Positions 24,997 through 33,013 of a stretch of DNA of 64,000 nucleotides are shown here, piece after piece. The DNA comes from DAOUKH01 sp965207995. GTDB taxonomy: Bacteria; Chloroflexota; Dehalococcoidia; SHYB01. The notes beneath the pieces are model-generated. The model worked only from the letters and a program-made list of their open reading frames with translations. It ran no database searches and was not told the DNA's origin. The position numbers and the translations under genes were made by a program. Numbering within the stretch: the first letter of the stretch is position 1; every line of letters begins with the position of its first letter. The stretch covers positions 1,550,001 to 1,614,000 of the forward strand of contig OZ242299.1 in the NCBI GenBank assembly GCA_965207995.1, read 5' to 3'.

Positions 24997-26168
24997 CGGG
25001 GCAGGCCGAGTCCGCGGGTGGCGATGATGTTGCGCTGGATCTCCTGCGACCCGCCGCCGACGCTGCACATCGTCGAGAGGTAGTGCGACAGCCGGAGCCC
25101 GTTCATCGGCGCGTGCTGTCCGCCGCCGTGGAGCTGCCCGGTGAGGCCGAGGATCTCCATGCCGCGGATGGCGAGCCGGTGCGAGACGTCGGTCGAGAAG
25201 AGCTTGGCCAGCGAGGCCTCCATGTTGGGCACCCCGCCGCTGGCCTGCAGCGAGAGCACGCGGTAGGAGAGCATGCGGGCGACCTGGATCTCCACGGCGG
25301 CCTCGGCGAGCCGGTAGCGGACGTCGGGGCGGTCGATCAGGCGCTCCCCGAGCCGGGTCGTCTCGGTGCAGTAGGCGACGAGGTCGTCGAGGTTGCGCTG
25401 CGCGCCAGCGGCGCCGGCGACGTTGGAGCGCTCGAAGTCGAGCGTCGTCGTGGCGACGTACCAGCCGCGGTTCAGCTCGCCGAAGATGGAGTCCTTGGGG
25501 ATGCGGACGTTGTCGAAGTAGACCTCGTTGAAGCCCTCGCCGTCGTTGGCCTGCCGGATGGGCTTGACGGTGACCCCCGGCGTCTTCATCGAGAACAGGA
25601 AGTACGAGATGCCCCGGTGCTTGGGCGCCTCGGGGTCGGTGCGGGCGAGGAGGTGGATGTACTCGGCGAGGTGGGCGCCGGAGGTCCAGATCTTCTGGCC
25701 GTTGATCACGAACTCGTCGCCGTCGATGTCGGCGCGGGTCTGAAGCGAGGCGAGGTCGGAGCCGGAGTTGGGCTCGGAGAAGCCCTGGCACCAGACGTCC
25801 TCCGCGGAGGCGATGCCGGGAAGATAACGCTTCTTTTGGTCCTCGGTGCCGTGGACGATGAGGGAGGGGCCGAGCTGGTAGGCCTGAGCGTCGAGCATCG
25901 GGGCGCGCCAGTAGGAGAGCTCTTCCTTCAGGATGGCCTGCTTGACGAGGGACTCGCCGAGGCCGCCGTACTCCTTGGGCCACGAGATGCCGATCCAGCC
26001 GCGCTTGCCGAGCTTCTTGCGGAACTCCAGGGTGTGGGGCCAGTTCTTGGTCGAGAAGCTGCTCTCGCCGCCTCCGCTGTTGCGGAGCGGCTCCGGCGTC
26101 TCTTTGTGGATGAAGTCGCGGACCTCGGCCCGGAACGCATCCTCCTCGGCGGTGAAACGGAACTCCAT
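24993..26168 (-). CDS. Acyl-CoA dehydrogenase family protein
   Basis: An FAD enzyme of 391 residues that introduces a 2,3-double bond in an acyl-CoA. It has the N-terminal helical domain (EFRFTAEEDAFRAEVRDFI), the beta domain motifs CQGFSEPNSGSDLASLQT and NGQKIWTSGA, and the C-terminal helical domain with MEILGLTGQLHGG and GGGSQEIQRNIIATRGLGLP. The ATG at 26166-26168 fits the family start. Such enzymes occur in steroid, terpenoid and fatty-acid breakdown; with the ketosteroid-dehydrogenase-like protein at 39218 a cyclic substrate is conceivable. Confidence 0.9.
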   Translation of the reverse strand: MEFRFTAEEDAFRAEVRDFIHKETPEPLRNSGGGESSFSTKNWPHTLEFRKKLGKRGWIGISWPKEYGGLGESLVKQAILKEELSYWRAPMLDAQAYQLGPSLIVHGTEDQKKRYLPGIASAEDVWCQGFSEPNSGSDLASLQTRADIDGDEFVINGQKIWTSGAHLAEYIHLLARTDPEAPKHRGISYFLFSMKTPGVTVKPIRQANDGEGFNEVYFDNVRIPKDSIFGELNRGWYVATTTLDFERSNVAGAAGAQRNLDDLVAYCTETTRLGERLIDRPDVRYRLAEAAVEIQVARMLSYRVLSLQASGGVPNMEASLAKLFSTDVSHRLAIRGMEILGLTGQLHGGGQHAPMNGLRLSHYLSTMCSVGGGSQEIQRNIIATRGLGLPR

Positions 26169-26198
26169 GCCTAGCCTCCAGCGCGCCCCCAATACCTC

Positions 26199-26256
26199 CC
26201 TCCCGCTTGGAGGGCTCCTATACCTCCCTCCCTCTGGGAGGGACTGAGGGAGGGCA
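26199..26256. repeat. GGGAGGG palindromic repeat (variant of hairpin i)
   Basis: Two nearby hairpin units: CTCCCTCCC / GGAGGG and CTCCCTCCCTCTGGGAGGGA followed by CTGAGGGAGGG. The latter has the same plan (inverted arms, then CTGAGnGAGGG) as the first hairpin of the three-hairpin element at 42023, 50399 and 52541. Confidence 0.6.
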
Positions 26257-26362
26257 GTCGAGCCCCCCGGCACGGCGCGCGCCCGGACAGTATAGAGGCT
26301 CGCGGCGCAATCGGCAGCGCCCCGGACGCCGGCCCCGGCGCCCCCGCGGCGACGCCGATTCC

Positions 26363-26392
26363 TTGACACCAACAGGTGTGGCGTCCTAGACT
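26363..26392 (+). promoter_or_regulatory. Promoter of tRNA-Ile
   Basis: Perfect -35 TTGACA (26363-26368) and TAGACT (26387-26392), 18 bp apart, 21 bp before the tRNA 5' end. Confidence 0.65.
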
Positions 26393-26413
26393 CGAAGCCT
26401 CCCGTTCCCTCTC

Positions 26414-26490
26414 GGGCGATTAGCTCAGGCGGTCAGAGCACAGTCCTGATAAGACTGGGGTCCGTGGTTCGAGTCCACGATCGCCCACCA
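26414..26490 (+). tRNA. tRNA-Ile (GAU), CCA encoded
   Basis: A 77-nt cloverleaf. The acceptor stem GGGCGAT pairs with ATCGCCC, the D arm has GCTC/GAGC, the anticodon stem CAGTC/GACTG encloses CTGATAA with anticodon GAT at 26448-26450, and the T arm is CGTGG TTCGAGT CCACG. Discriminator A and CCA are encoded. A strong promoter lies just upstream. The following DNA (ankyrin gene, toxin-antitoxin modules) is accessory in character, so the tRNA may mark an island edge, but I see no integrase or attachment-site repeat. Confidence 0.97.
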
Positions 26491-26622
26491 CCGTATAAGG
26501 TAGACAGAACCACTTTTGAGCTTGGTGGGATTGTCTCGGACGCCCCGGATGATGGACGCGAGCACGACCGGCCCTTCGCTGCTACACCCCAAGCATAGCG
26601 ACCATGAACTTCTTCGTGCTCA

Positions 26623-27771
26623 CTAATGCGCTGCTTGCTGTTCGCTCGTCGTGAGGACAGCTCCCGCGTCCTTTAGGATCGTCTCAATCTCCGAATGCCC
26701 ATAGAATCGGGCCAGGTACAACATTGAGCGCCCCCTGCTGTCCGTGGCATTTACGTCCGCGCCAGCCTCCGCCAGAGCCCTGACAGCTTCCGCATCTCCT
26801 CGCCAGACCGCTTCTTTGAGAATCGGGTCACCATCGGCGTCGTTGGCGTTTACGTCGGCGCCAGCGCTTGCGAGAACCCTGACGACCTCGGCGTGTCCTC
26901 GCCAGACCGCTTCTTTGAGGATCGGGTCACCATCGGCGTCTAAGGCGTTTACGTCCGCGCCGGCATCCGCCAGAACTTTGACGACTTCCACGTTTCCCGG
27001 CCAGACCGCTGCGATGAGAATCGGATCACCAGCGGCGTCGTTGGCGTTTACGTCCGCGCCGGCGTCCACCAGCACCATGACGGCCTCAGTGTGCCCTCGC
27101 AAGGCCGCCTCCTTGAGGATCGGATCTCCATCGGATTCGGTGGCGCTTACGTCTCCGCCGGCGTCCACCAGAACTCTCACAACTTCCGCGTTTCCTCTTC
27201 CGCTCGCTTCAAAGAGAATCGGATTTCCGTCAGAGTCAATGGCGTTTACGTCCGCTCCTGCTTCTGCCAGGGCCCTTACAACCTCGGCGTGCCCCCACAG
27301 GACCGCTTCCTTGAGGATCGGATCGTCCTCGGAGTCCCTGGCGTTTACGTCCGCGCTGGCGTTCACCAGCATCGTGACAACGTCCTCTCCTCCCTGCCGG
27401 ACCGCTAACTTGAGAACTGGATCGTCCTGGGAGTCCCTGGCGTTTACGTCCGCTCCGGCGTCCACCAGAATCCTGATGGGTTCCGGGTCGTAACGCTCAC
27501 CGAATATCTCATCCAAAGCATCAGGAGGCCCGAAGCGATCAATGGCCACGTAAAGTAGCGGGTTCCCATGCTCGTCTGTTGCGTTTACGTCCGCCCCGTC
27601 GGCGACGAAGGCCCGTATCTCCTCGAGAGTGCCCCAGGAGACGGCTTGCTCGAGGTTTCTAGGCGGAAGACTAGGCCCGTCGCACGCAGAAGTGACAAGG
27701 AGGGTCAGCGCACACACTGACAGCGCCCAGAGCAACGTCAGCTGCGCGGTGGTCCCCTTGTAGCCGCTCAT
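26623..27771 (-). CDS. Ankyrin-repeat lipoprotein
   Basis: A 382-residue secreted, lipid-anchored protein. The signal peptide ends in the lipobox LVTSAC (Cys30). From about residue 40 to the end there are ten ankyrin repeats of 33 residues (pattern DPILKEAVWRGHAEVVRVL then AxAGADVNANDADG), the second enlarged by about 14 residues. Ankyrin repeats bind proteins; an outward-facing one could bind host or neighbour proteins. Nine copies of the DNA word GCGTTTACGTC (coding ADVNA with rare GTA codons) recur about every 99 bp, implying recent internal amplification and base use unlike its neighbours. Confidence 0.9.
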   Translation of the reverse strand: MSGYKGTTAQLTLLWALSVCALTLLVTSACDGPSLPPRNLEQAVSWGTLEEIRAFVADGADVNATDEHGNPLLYVAIDRFGPPDALDEIFGERYDPEPIRILVDAGADVNARDSQDDPVLKLAVRQGGEDVVTMLVNASADVNARDSEDDPILKEAVLWGHAEVVRALAEAGADVNAIDSDGNPILFEASGRGNAEVVRVLVDAGGDVSATESDGDPILKEAALRGHTEAVMVLVDAGADVNANDAAGDPILIAAVWPGNVEVVKVLADAGADVNALDADGDPILKEAVWRGHAEVVRVLASAGADVNANDADGDPILKEAVWRGDAEAVRALAEAGADVNATDSRGRSMLYLARFYGHSEIETILKDAGAVLTTSEQQAAH

Positions 27772-27967
27772 GCTTCTCCCCCTCCGCTAGGCGGATCCTG
27801 CCTAGATGACTGTACCACCAGCGTGTAATCCCACTGTAACTTTAAGGCCTTTCGTCTGTGACCTTTTCTAACTCGACAAGGTCGGGCAATTTCTTGTCTT
27901 GCGCCCAAACGCCGGGGCCAACGCAGTCCCCGTCGGGGTGACGAGAAGAACTGATCTAGCTGGCCGG

Positions 27968-28005
27968 GAGCGGTGCTGGACGTCGAGGACGCGGTCGACT
28001 TGCGG
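27968..28005 (-). pseudogene. Remnant of a hicB-like 3' coding segment
   Basis: Thirty-eight base pairs match the hicB coding region at 32476-32513 with two mismatches. On the minus strand they still read as PQVDRVLDVQHRSR, the tail of HicB. No full gene surrounds it. The rest of the gene-free stretch 27772-28077 shows no other gene; the vapBC promoter is at its right end. Confidence 0.7.
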
Positions 28006-28040
28006 CGTCTCCCTTGTGGCGGAAGCCCGTGCCCCAAGGC

Positions 28041-28068
28041 TATAATCTAGCCAGATCATCTAGCTAGA
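28041..28068 (+). promoter_or_regulatory. vapBC promoter with palindromic operator
   Basis: A perfect TATAAT (28041-28046) is followed by the 10-bp perfect palindrome TCTAGCTAGA (28059-28068), and CTAGCC just after the -10 repeats part of it. The palindrome sits where the transcript starts, the expected place for autorepression by the antitoxin-toxin complex. Confidence 0.6.
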
Positions 28069-28077
28069 GGCGTCAAA

Positions 28078-28329
28078 ATGGAATGGCCGCTACAGGATGC
28101 GAAGAACAAGTTCAGCGCGCTGGTCAACGCCGCGCTCGCCGGCGAGCCCCAGCGGGTGACCCGGCGCGGCGAACCCGCAGTCGTGGTGCTTGCGGCGGAG
28201 GAGTACGAGCGACTGTGCCGCTTGGAGAAGGTCGACGCTCCCACTCTGGGGGAGCTGCTCCTTAGCATCCCCCAGGACGATCGGGAATTCGAGCGACTGA
28301 CGGTTCCTCCGCGGCCGCTGGACCTCTGA
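28078..28329 (+). CDS. vapB: Phd/YefM-type antitoxin of a VapBC module
   Basis: An 83-residue antitoxin with the Phd/YefM DNA-binding domain (MEWPLQDAKNKFSALVNAAL, then QRVTRRGEPAVVVLAAEEYERL) and a proline-rich C-terminal tail that would thread into the toxin. Its TGA overlaps the vapC ATG in ATGA, so the two are translationally coupled. A TATAAT and a palindrome upstream suggest autoregulation. Confidence 0.92.
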   Translation: MEWPLQDAKNKFSALVNAALAGEPQRVTRRGEPAVVVLAAEEYERLCRLEKVDAPTLGELLLSIPQDDREFERLTVPPRPLDL

Positions 28330-28733
28330 TGTTCCTGCTCGACACCGACGTGTTGTCGGCGCTCCGCAGGCGCGAGCGCAACCCCGAGGCGGTCCGCTGG
28401 ATGACCAGCCGGCGTACGGCGGACTTGTACCTCAGCGTCGTCACCGTGGGCGAGATAGAGCGGGGCATTACGCAGCAGCAGCGGCGCGACCCACCGTTCG
28501 CCCACGAGCTGGCCGGCTGGCTCGACCGTGTGCTGGCCTGGTACGGCGACCGGATCCTCCCCATCGACATCGCCACCGCACGGCGCTGGGGACAGTTGTC
28601 GGCGACCCTCGGGCACGACGGCGCGGACCTCCTCATCGCCGCCACTGCGCTGGAGCATGGCCTCACCGTCGTCACCCGCAACGTCCGGCACTTCGAGCCG
28701 ACGGGAGTCTCCGCGCTCAACCCCTTCGCGTAG
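28329..28733 (+). CDS. vapC: PIN-domain ribonuclease toxin VapC (FitB-like)
   Basis: A 134-residue PIN endoribonuclease. The metal-binding acids are Asp5 in LLDTDVLSALRR, Glu42 in TVGEIERGI and Asp100 in GADLLIAATAL; the fourth position falls in VTRNVRHFEPTGV, typical of FitB-like members. Length and order are complete, so the toxin should be active and needs its antitoxin, encoded 1 nt-overlapping upstream. Confidence 0.93.
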   Translation: MFLLDTDVLSALRRRERNPEAVRWMTSRRTADLYLSVVTVGEIERGITQQQRRDPPFAHELAGWLDRVLAWYGDRILPIDIATARRWGQLSATLGHDGADLLIAATALEHGLTVVTRNVRHFEPTGVSALNPFA

Positions 28734-28745
28734 CCGGGGCCACCA

Positions 28746-28781
28746 CGCTCCCCTACCGGAGCGGCGGGCCGTAGATCCGGC
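28746..28781 (-). pseudogene. Remnant of the 3' end of an amino-acid-binding-protein gene
   Basis: This short stretch resembles the final codons of the ABC binding-protein gene at 33086-33120 (CTACCGGAGCGGCGGG shared). Read on the minus strand it still gives RIYGPPLR then a stop, against GQIYAPPLR in the intact gene. Only the end of the gene is present. Confidence 0.65.
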
Positions 28782-28870
28782 GGCGGCGTACTGTGCTGCG
28801 ATCCTTCTCGCGCCGACGCGCCAGCCGAGTCCCGCGCGAGCCTCCTGCACGAGTAAGGGCGCCCCTCGCT

Positions 28871-28889
28871 ATTGACATGAGGTATCAAT
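28871..28889 (+). promoter_or_regulatory. Operator-like dyad over the -35 of the flavoprotein/FeoB-like operon
   Basis: ATTGA and TCAAT form a perfect inverted repeat with a 9-bp spacer (28871-28889), and its left half contains the -35 TTGACA (28872-28877). A weak -10 may be AATACT (28887-28892). Such dyads over a -35 are typical repressor sites; ArsR-type metal sensors use similar half-sites, but none is encoded nearby. Confidence 0.45.
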
Positions 28890-28938
28890 ACTGCGATCCT
28901 TGGGGGTCGCAATCAAGAGCTCGGGAGGAAAAGGTCGC

Positions 28939-30105
28939 ATGGGCAAAAAGGCAAGATTACGGCGGCGGGACCAGGCCCCGAAACCGCCGGGCCTCCACCA
29001 GGTCGCGATCGTGGGCGCGGGACCGGCCGGCCTTGGATGCGCGGTTGCCCTCAAGGCGTTCGGTGTCAACGACATCGTTATCCTCGATCGCCACGAGGTC
29101 GGCGCATCGTTCCGGCGGTGGCCGCAAGAGATGCGACTCATCACGCCGTCGTTTACTTCGAATGCGTTTGGGTTGCTCGACCTCAACTCGATCGTCGCCG
29201 GCACGTCGCCGGCCTACACGCTCGATCGCGAACACCCCAGCGGAATCGCCTATGCGAAGTACCTCGACGCCGTCGTCAATCACTATCAGCTCTCCGTGCA
29301 GTCCGGCGTCGACGTCTGCTCCGTCGCAGCCGAGGACAACGGAACATTCACGCTCACGACGACCGCCCGGCCGGTGCGGGCGCGACATGTCATCTGGGCG
29401 GCCGGAGAGTTCCAGTACCCGGAGCTCCATCCGTTCGCGGGCGCGGAATGCTGCTGCCACTCCTCCGAGGTCCGCACATGGCAGGAACTCGAGGGTGATC
29501 GTTTCACGGTGATCGGCGGCTACGAGAGCGCCGCCGACGCGGCCGTCTCGCTCGTGCAGCTGGACAAGAACGTGACCGTGCTGGCGCGATATGCGACATG
29601 GAAGAGAGAGGACCCGGACCCCAGCATCTCCCTCTCCCCGTTTTCCCGCGAACGTCTGGAATGGGCCGATTCCACGGGCGCCTTGGACCTCGTCGACAGT
29701 GTCGACATCACATCGGTGCGCGAGGACGGCGACACGTGGGTCGTCCAGGCCTCGGACGGCCGCGAGTGGCCGAGCGAGACACGCCCGATTCTGGCAACCG
29801 GCTTCAAGGGATCCCTCAGCCAACTCGACGGCCTGCTTGCATACGATGAGAACGGTGCCCCCGTCGTCACGGAAGAGGCCGACGAATCCACGGTTGCGCC
29901 CGGCCTGTTCCTCTCCGGCCCCATGGTCGAGCACCGGGGCGTGAACTTCTGCTTCATCTACAAGTTCCGCCAGCGCTTCGCCATTATCGCCGATGCGATA
30001 GCACAGCGCCTCGGGAAGGACACCACGGAGGCCGTTGCGACCCACCGAGCGGCGGGGATGTACCTGGACGACCTCTCTTGCTGCGCGGAGTCCTGTGCGT
30101 GCTAG
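28939..30105 (+). CDS. FAD/NAD(P)-dependent oxidoreductase (thioredoxin-reductase/YpdA-like) with Cys-rich tail
   Basis: A 388-residue two-dinucleotide-domain flavoprotein. It has the FAD motif VAIVGAGPAGLGCAVAL (about 22-38), the RWPQEMRLITPSFTSNAFG segment that follows in YpdA/CzcO-like enzymes, and a second GGYESAADAA motif near 195. A typical CxxC redox pair is missing; instead there are AECCCHSS mid-protein and a C-terminal tail SCCAESCAC that could bind a soft metal or carry electrons. ATG 28939 has a strong GGGAGGAAAAGG upstream. Its end overlaps the FeoB-like gene by 11 nt, so the two act together; it may reduce the transported metal. Confidence 0.78.
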   Translation: MGKKARLRRRDQAPKPPGLHQVAIVGAGPAGLGCAVALKAFGVNDIVILDRHEVGASFRRWPQEMRLITPSFTSNAFGLLDLNSIVAGTSPAYTLDREHPSGIAYAKYLDAVVNHYQLSVQSGVDVCSVAAEDNGTFTLTTTARPVRARHVIWAAGEFQYPELHPFAGAECCCHSSEVRTWQELEGDRFTVIGGYESAADAAVSLVQLDKNVTVLARYATWKREDPDPSISLSPFSRERLEWADSTGALDLVDSVDITSVREDGDTWVVQASDGREWPSETRPILATGFKGSLSQLDGLLAYDENGAPVVTEEADESTVAPGLFLSGPMVEHRGVNFCFIYKFRQRFAIIADAIAQRLGKDTTEAVATHRAAGMYLDDLSCCAESCAC

Positions 30106-31753
30106 CCGACATCAAATCGATGTCGCGGCCCCTCCCGCCACGTTGCTCCTCGGACGGGCGAGCGTTGGCAAGTCCGCGCTGGTCCGTGCCCTAACGGGCC
30201 AGCCTGCGCGGAGCGTAGACTTCCGCGGCACCGCAGTACCCTGCAGCGAGCACACGACCTCCAGCCGGGTTTTCGTGGACACGCCGGGGCTGCACCGCGC
30301 CACTGATGCCGACACTGTGCGCCGCGCGTTGGCGGCGCTCAAGGACGCGGACGAGGTGCTGCTCGTCGCCTCTGCGACCCGGCTCGATGAGGACCTTGAC
30401 CTTCTCCTGCCGCTCGTGCAGGGGAGGCGGGCGAGCATTGCCGTGACACGCTGGGACCTCGTCGCCGACCACGCCTCCGCCCGCGAGGCGGTCGCGCGCA
30501 TGTCGCTGGCGACCGGACTGCCATTCGTGGTGCTCGATGCGCGCCGTCCCGATGCCGCGGCGCTCGAGGAATTGCAAGCCGCCGTCACGGCGCCCGGCAC
30601 AGTCCGCCATGAGCGAACGCCGGTGCGAGCGGGGTGGCGGATCGAGCCGCGGCGCGGACTCCTCGACCACGCCGTCGCAGGTCCGGCGACAGCGGTCGTC
30701 CTCCTGATCCTGCCGGCTGTGCTCGCGGTGCTCGGCGCGAACCAGGTCGCCGCCTGGCTTGATCCGCTGGCCGTGGCGGCCACGACACCCCTGGCCGAGA
30801 GGATAGAGGGCTGGCCTGGACCGCTCGGGGCCGTGCTCGCCGGTGACTACGGACTGCTCACGATGGGGCCGTTGCTGTTCGTGTGGGCGGTCCCGACGGT
30901 GCTGGCCTACTCGGTTCTGATCAGCGCATACAAGGCGAGCGGCCTCGCCGACCGCATCGGGACGGTGCTCCATCCTCTGCTGCGGCCGGTCGGCCTGCAC
31001 GGGCGCGACGTGACACGGGTGCTGATGGGCTTCGGCTGCAACGTCCCGGCAATCGTCTCGACACGCTCCTGCTCTGCCTGCACCCGGCCGACGACTGTCG
31101 GCGCGATCTCCTTCGGGTCCGCCTGCTCGTACCAACTCGGCGCGACGCTCGCGGTTTTTGCCGCTGCCGGCGAGAGCAGTCTCGTTGTGCCGTACCTGGT
31201 GCTGCTCGTCGCGGCGACGCTCGTCTACACCCGCCTCATCAGTCGGCCTGCCGCGCGGTCGACCCTCAACACGCTGCTCATCGAACCGCGCACCTTCCTC
31301 ACCCGGCCGTCCTTCGCGGCAGTTGGGTCAGAGGCACGAGGGACGGTTGGGGCATTTTTCCGCACGGCGCTCCCGACCTTCTTCGCGATCGCCATGGTTG
31401 CCTCGCTCCTCGACTGGTCGGGCGCGCTCGATGCAGCGGGGGGCGTGCTCGCTCCGGCGATGGCCGTGTTTGCACTGCCGGTGGACGCGGCATTGCCGAC
31501 CGTGCTCGCCGCTGTCCGTAAGGACGGCATACTGCTCCTGGCTGAGGCCGGCACCGTTGCCTCGTTGAGCGCGGCCCAGCTGCTGGTTGCGACATTCCTC
31601 GCCGGAACGGTGCTGCCATGCCTGGTCACCGCGATCACGATTGGGCGCGAGCTCGGGTTACGGGTCGCGGGCAGGCTTGTCGTGCAACAGTCCGCCTTCG
31701 CCGTCACGGTCGCCGCCGCCGTCGGCTGGGCCTCGGCCGCGTTCGGTGGGTGA
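30095..31753 (+). CDS. FeoB-like GTPase-permease, atypical
   Basis: A 552-residue fusion of a G domain and a FeoB-type membrane part. G1 is GRASVGKS (20-27), G3 DTPGL (62-66), and the G4 site reads TRWD (118-121) instead of FeoB's NxxD. After a linker come several membrane helices with two FeoB Gate features: GFGCNVPAI (312-320, Cys315) and a later VRKDG followed by LPCLVTA. An extra CSAC motif follows the first Gate. FeoB is normally about 700-780 residues; no FeoA is nearby. GTG 30095 with GGAG upstream overlaps the flavoprotein's end. Transport of Fe(II) or another divalent/soft metal is inferred. Confidence 0.8.
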   Translation: MRASRHQIDVAAPPATLLLGRASVGKSALVRALTGQPARSVDFRGTAVPCSEHTTSSRVFVDTPGLHRATDADTVRRALAALKDADEVLLVASATRLDEDLDLLLPLVQGRRASIAVTRWDLVADHASAREAVARMSLATGLPFVVLDARRPDAAALEELQAAVTAPGTVRHERTPVRAGWRIEPRRGLLDHAVAGPATAVVLLILPAVLAVLGANQVAAWLDPLAVAATTPLAERIEGWPGPLGAVLAGDYGLLTMGPLLFVWAVPTVLAYSVLISAYKASGLADRIGTVLHPLLRPVGLHGRDVTRVLMGFGCNVPAIVSTRSCSACTRPTTVGAISFGSACSYQLGATLAVFAAAGESSLVVPYLVLLVAATLVYTRLISRPAARSTLNTLLIEPRTFLTRPSFAAVGSEARGTVGAFFRTALPTFFAIAMVASLLDWSGALDAAGGVLAPAMAVFALPVDAALPTVLAAVRKDGILLLAEAGTVASLSAAQLLVATFLAGTVLPCLVTAITIGRELGLRVAGRLVVQQSAFAVTVAAAVGWASAAFGG

Positions 31754-31788
31754 CGGCCCACCTGCGGGGATGGCTCAGCGCGAGGCTA

Positions 31789-32364
31789 CTACAGCTCTAT
31801 TCCCACCTGAGCCTTAATGCCCTGGTCGTGATAGTGATGCTTGATCGACCGCATCTCAGTAACGAGGTCTGCACAGTCAATCAACTCCTGCGGGGCATAT
31901 CGACCCGTGATGATGACGTGCATCGTTTCGGGCCGTCGTTTTACGGTATCGATGACGTCGGCCACAGGCACCCACCCATAGTGCAAGGGGTATGTGAACT
32001 CGTCCAGGACGATGATCTCTTCGTTGCCGTTGAGTATCGCGTGCTTGCAGCGGTTCCACTGCTCTCTGGCCAGCGCGATTGAATTGTCTAAATCGTTCGA
32101 ATTCCTCGTGCAACCATCTCCCAGGGCCTCCATTTGGATGTCCAGCTTTTCAGCGGCCCTATGTTCACCGAACCTCGCGGATGTGTGCTTAATGAACTGG
32201 AACATCCTGACCCGGAAGTCACTGCCCCAAGCGCGAAAGATCGCGCCAAGGGCAGCCGTCGTCTTTCCCTTACCCTCACCCGTATTCACGATGACGAGAC
32301 CTTTTCGCGCACTGGCAGGCTCTACCAACATGCTGGATTCCCCTTCACTATCCGGTTCAGACAC
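31789..32364 (-). CDS. BtuR/CobO-type corrinoid adenosyltransferase
   Basis: Transfers the adenosyl group of ATP to cob(I)alamin or cob(I)yrinic acid diamide. The 191-residue protein has the P-loop VNTGEGKGKTTAALG near 26-40, the QFIKHTSARFGEH segment, LDEFTYPLHYGWV and VIITGRYAPQELIDCADLVTEM, all typical of the CobA/BtuR/CobO family. Start GTG 32364 has AAAGGA 9 nt upstream; an ATG at 32331 would remove an 11-residue tail. It is convergent with the FeoB-like gene, 35 bp away. No cobalamin riboswitch is visible upstream. Confidence 0.93.
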   Translation of the reverse strand: MSEPDSEGESSMLVEPASARKGLVIVNTGEGKGKTTAALGAIFRAWGSDFRVRMFQFIKHTSARFGEHRAAEKLDIQMEALGDGCTRNSNDLDNSIALAREQWNRCKHAILNGNEEIIVLDEFTYPLHYGWVPVADVIDTVKRRPETMHVIITGRYAPQELIDCADLVTEMRSIKHHYHDQGIKAQVGIEL

Positions 32365-32399
32365 AAGTGCTGTTCCTTTGAATATCCATTGGACCTATG

Positions 32400-32816
32400 C
32401 TATTCGGTGGCCGCCGCGGTGACGTGCAGGCGGCGGCCGATGGCGCCGAGGGCCGCGTCCATCTGGTCTAGCCGTGAGCGGTGCTGCACGTCGAGGACGC
32501 GGTCGACTTGGGGCAGGTGCCACCCCAAGCGGCGGGCCAACTCGGCTTTGCCGACGCCCTGGTCTCGCATGCCCTGGTAGAGCATCACCTTGACCGAGGT
32601 TAGCGTCGGCAGGAGGGCGTAGGTATCGCCGTGGGAGGGCGGCGGGATGTCCTTGCGGTCGTGGATGCGGGCCGCGATCGCCTCTTCCAGCGCGTCGACG
32701 GCGCGCGACAGGGCCTCGTCGCGGTCCTCGCCGAAGGTGGTCAGCTCCGGGAAGTCGGGAGACGTCACCAGGATGGTGCCGTCGTCATCGTCCAGTGCTA
32801 TCGGATAGGAGAGCAT
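32400..32816 (-). CDS. hicB: HicB antitoxin
   Basis: A 138-residue antitoxin with the partially degraded RNase H-like HicB fold (SYPIALDDDDGTILVTSPDF, then LTTFGEDRDEALSRAVDALE) and a C-terminal helix-turn-helix (GKAELARRLGWHLPQVDRVL). The HTH suggests it represses its own operon, and two palindromes in the promoter fit that. Its ATG overlaps the HicA stop by one base. The tail segment is also present as a fragment at 27968. Confidence 0.92.
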   Translation of the reverse strand: MLSYPIALDDDDGTILVTSPDFPELTTFGEDRDEALSRAVDALEEAIAARIHDRKDIPPPSHGDTYALLPTLTSVKVMLYQGMRDQGVGKAELARRLGWHLPQVDRVLDVQHRSRLDQMDAALGAIGRRLHVTAAATE

Positions 32817-33004
32817 CAGTCCAACCCCAGGTCCTTCTTGATTTTGGCCACGAGTCCGCGTCCGAGCTCCTTGCGGCCGCCGTGCATCGGCAGCTGGCTG
32901 GTGCGGTCGCCGAGCCTGACGGTGAGGTGGCCGCTGCCGCCCTTGTGGGTGTGGAAGGTGCAGCCTTGCCCTTGCAGCCACCGCCGGAACTCGCGAGCGT
33001 TCAT
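32816..33004 (-). CDS. hicA: HicA mRNA-interferase toxin
   Basis: A 62-residue toxin with the dsRBD-like HicA fold: NAREFRRWLQGQGCTFHTHK and the catalytic histidine in GSGHLTVRL, closing with the GRGLVAKIKKDLGL helix. HicA cleaves mRNA and is held inactive by HicB. It is first in the operon, downstream of a TTGACA-17-TAACTA promoter flanked by palindromes. The start ATG is at 33002-33004. Confidence 0.93.
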   Translation of the reverse strand: MNAREFRRWLQGQGCTFHTHKGGSGHLTVRLGDRTSQLPMHGGRKELGRGLVAKIKKDLGLD

Positions 33005-33013
33005 CCTCGTCCA

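Noticed and set aside
26743..27771. 99-bp direct repeats considered as a CRISPR or tandem-repeat array
   Set aside because: The repeats are coding and in phase with ankyrin units of 33 residues, and there are no variable spacers or cas genes.
32365..32399. Cobalamin riboswitch before the BtuR-type gene
   Set aside because: The 35-bp gap is too short, and no B12-box-like sequence is found.
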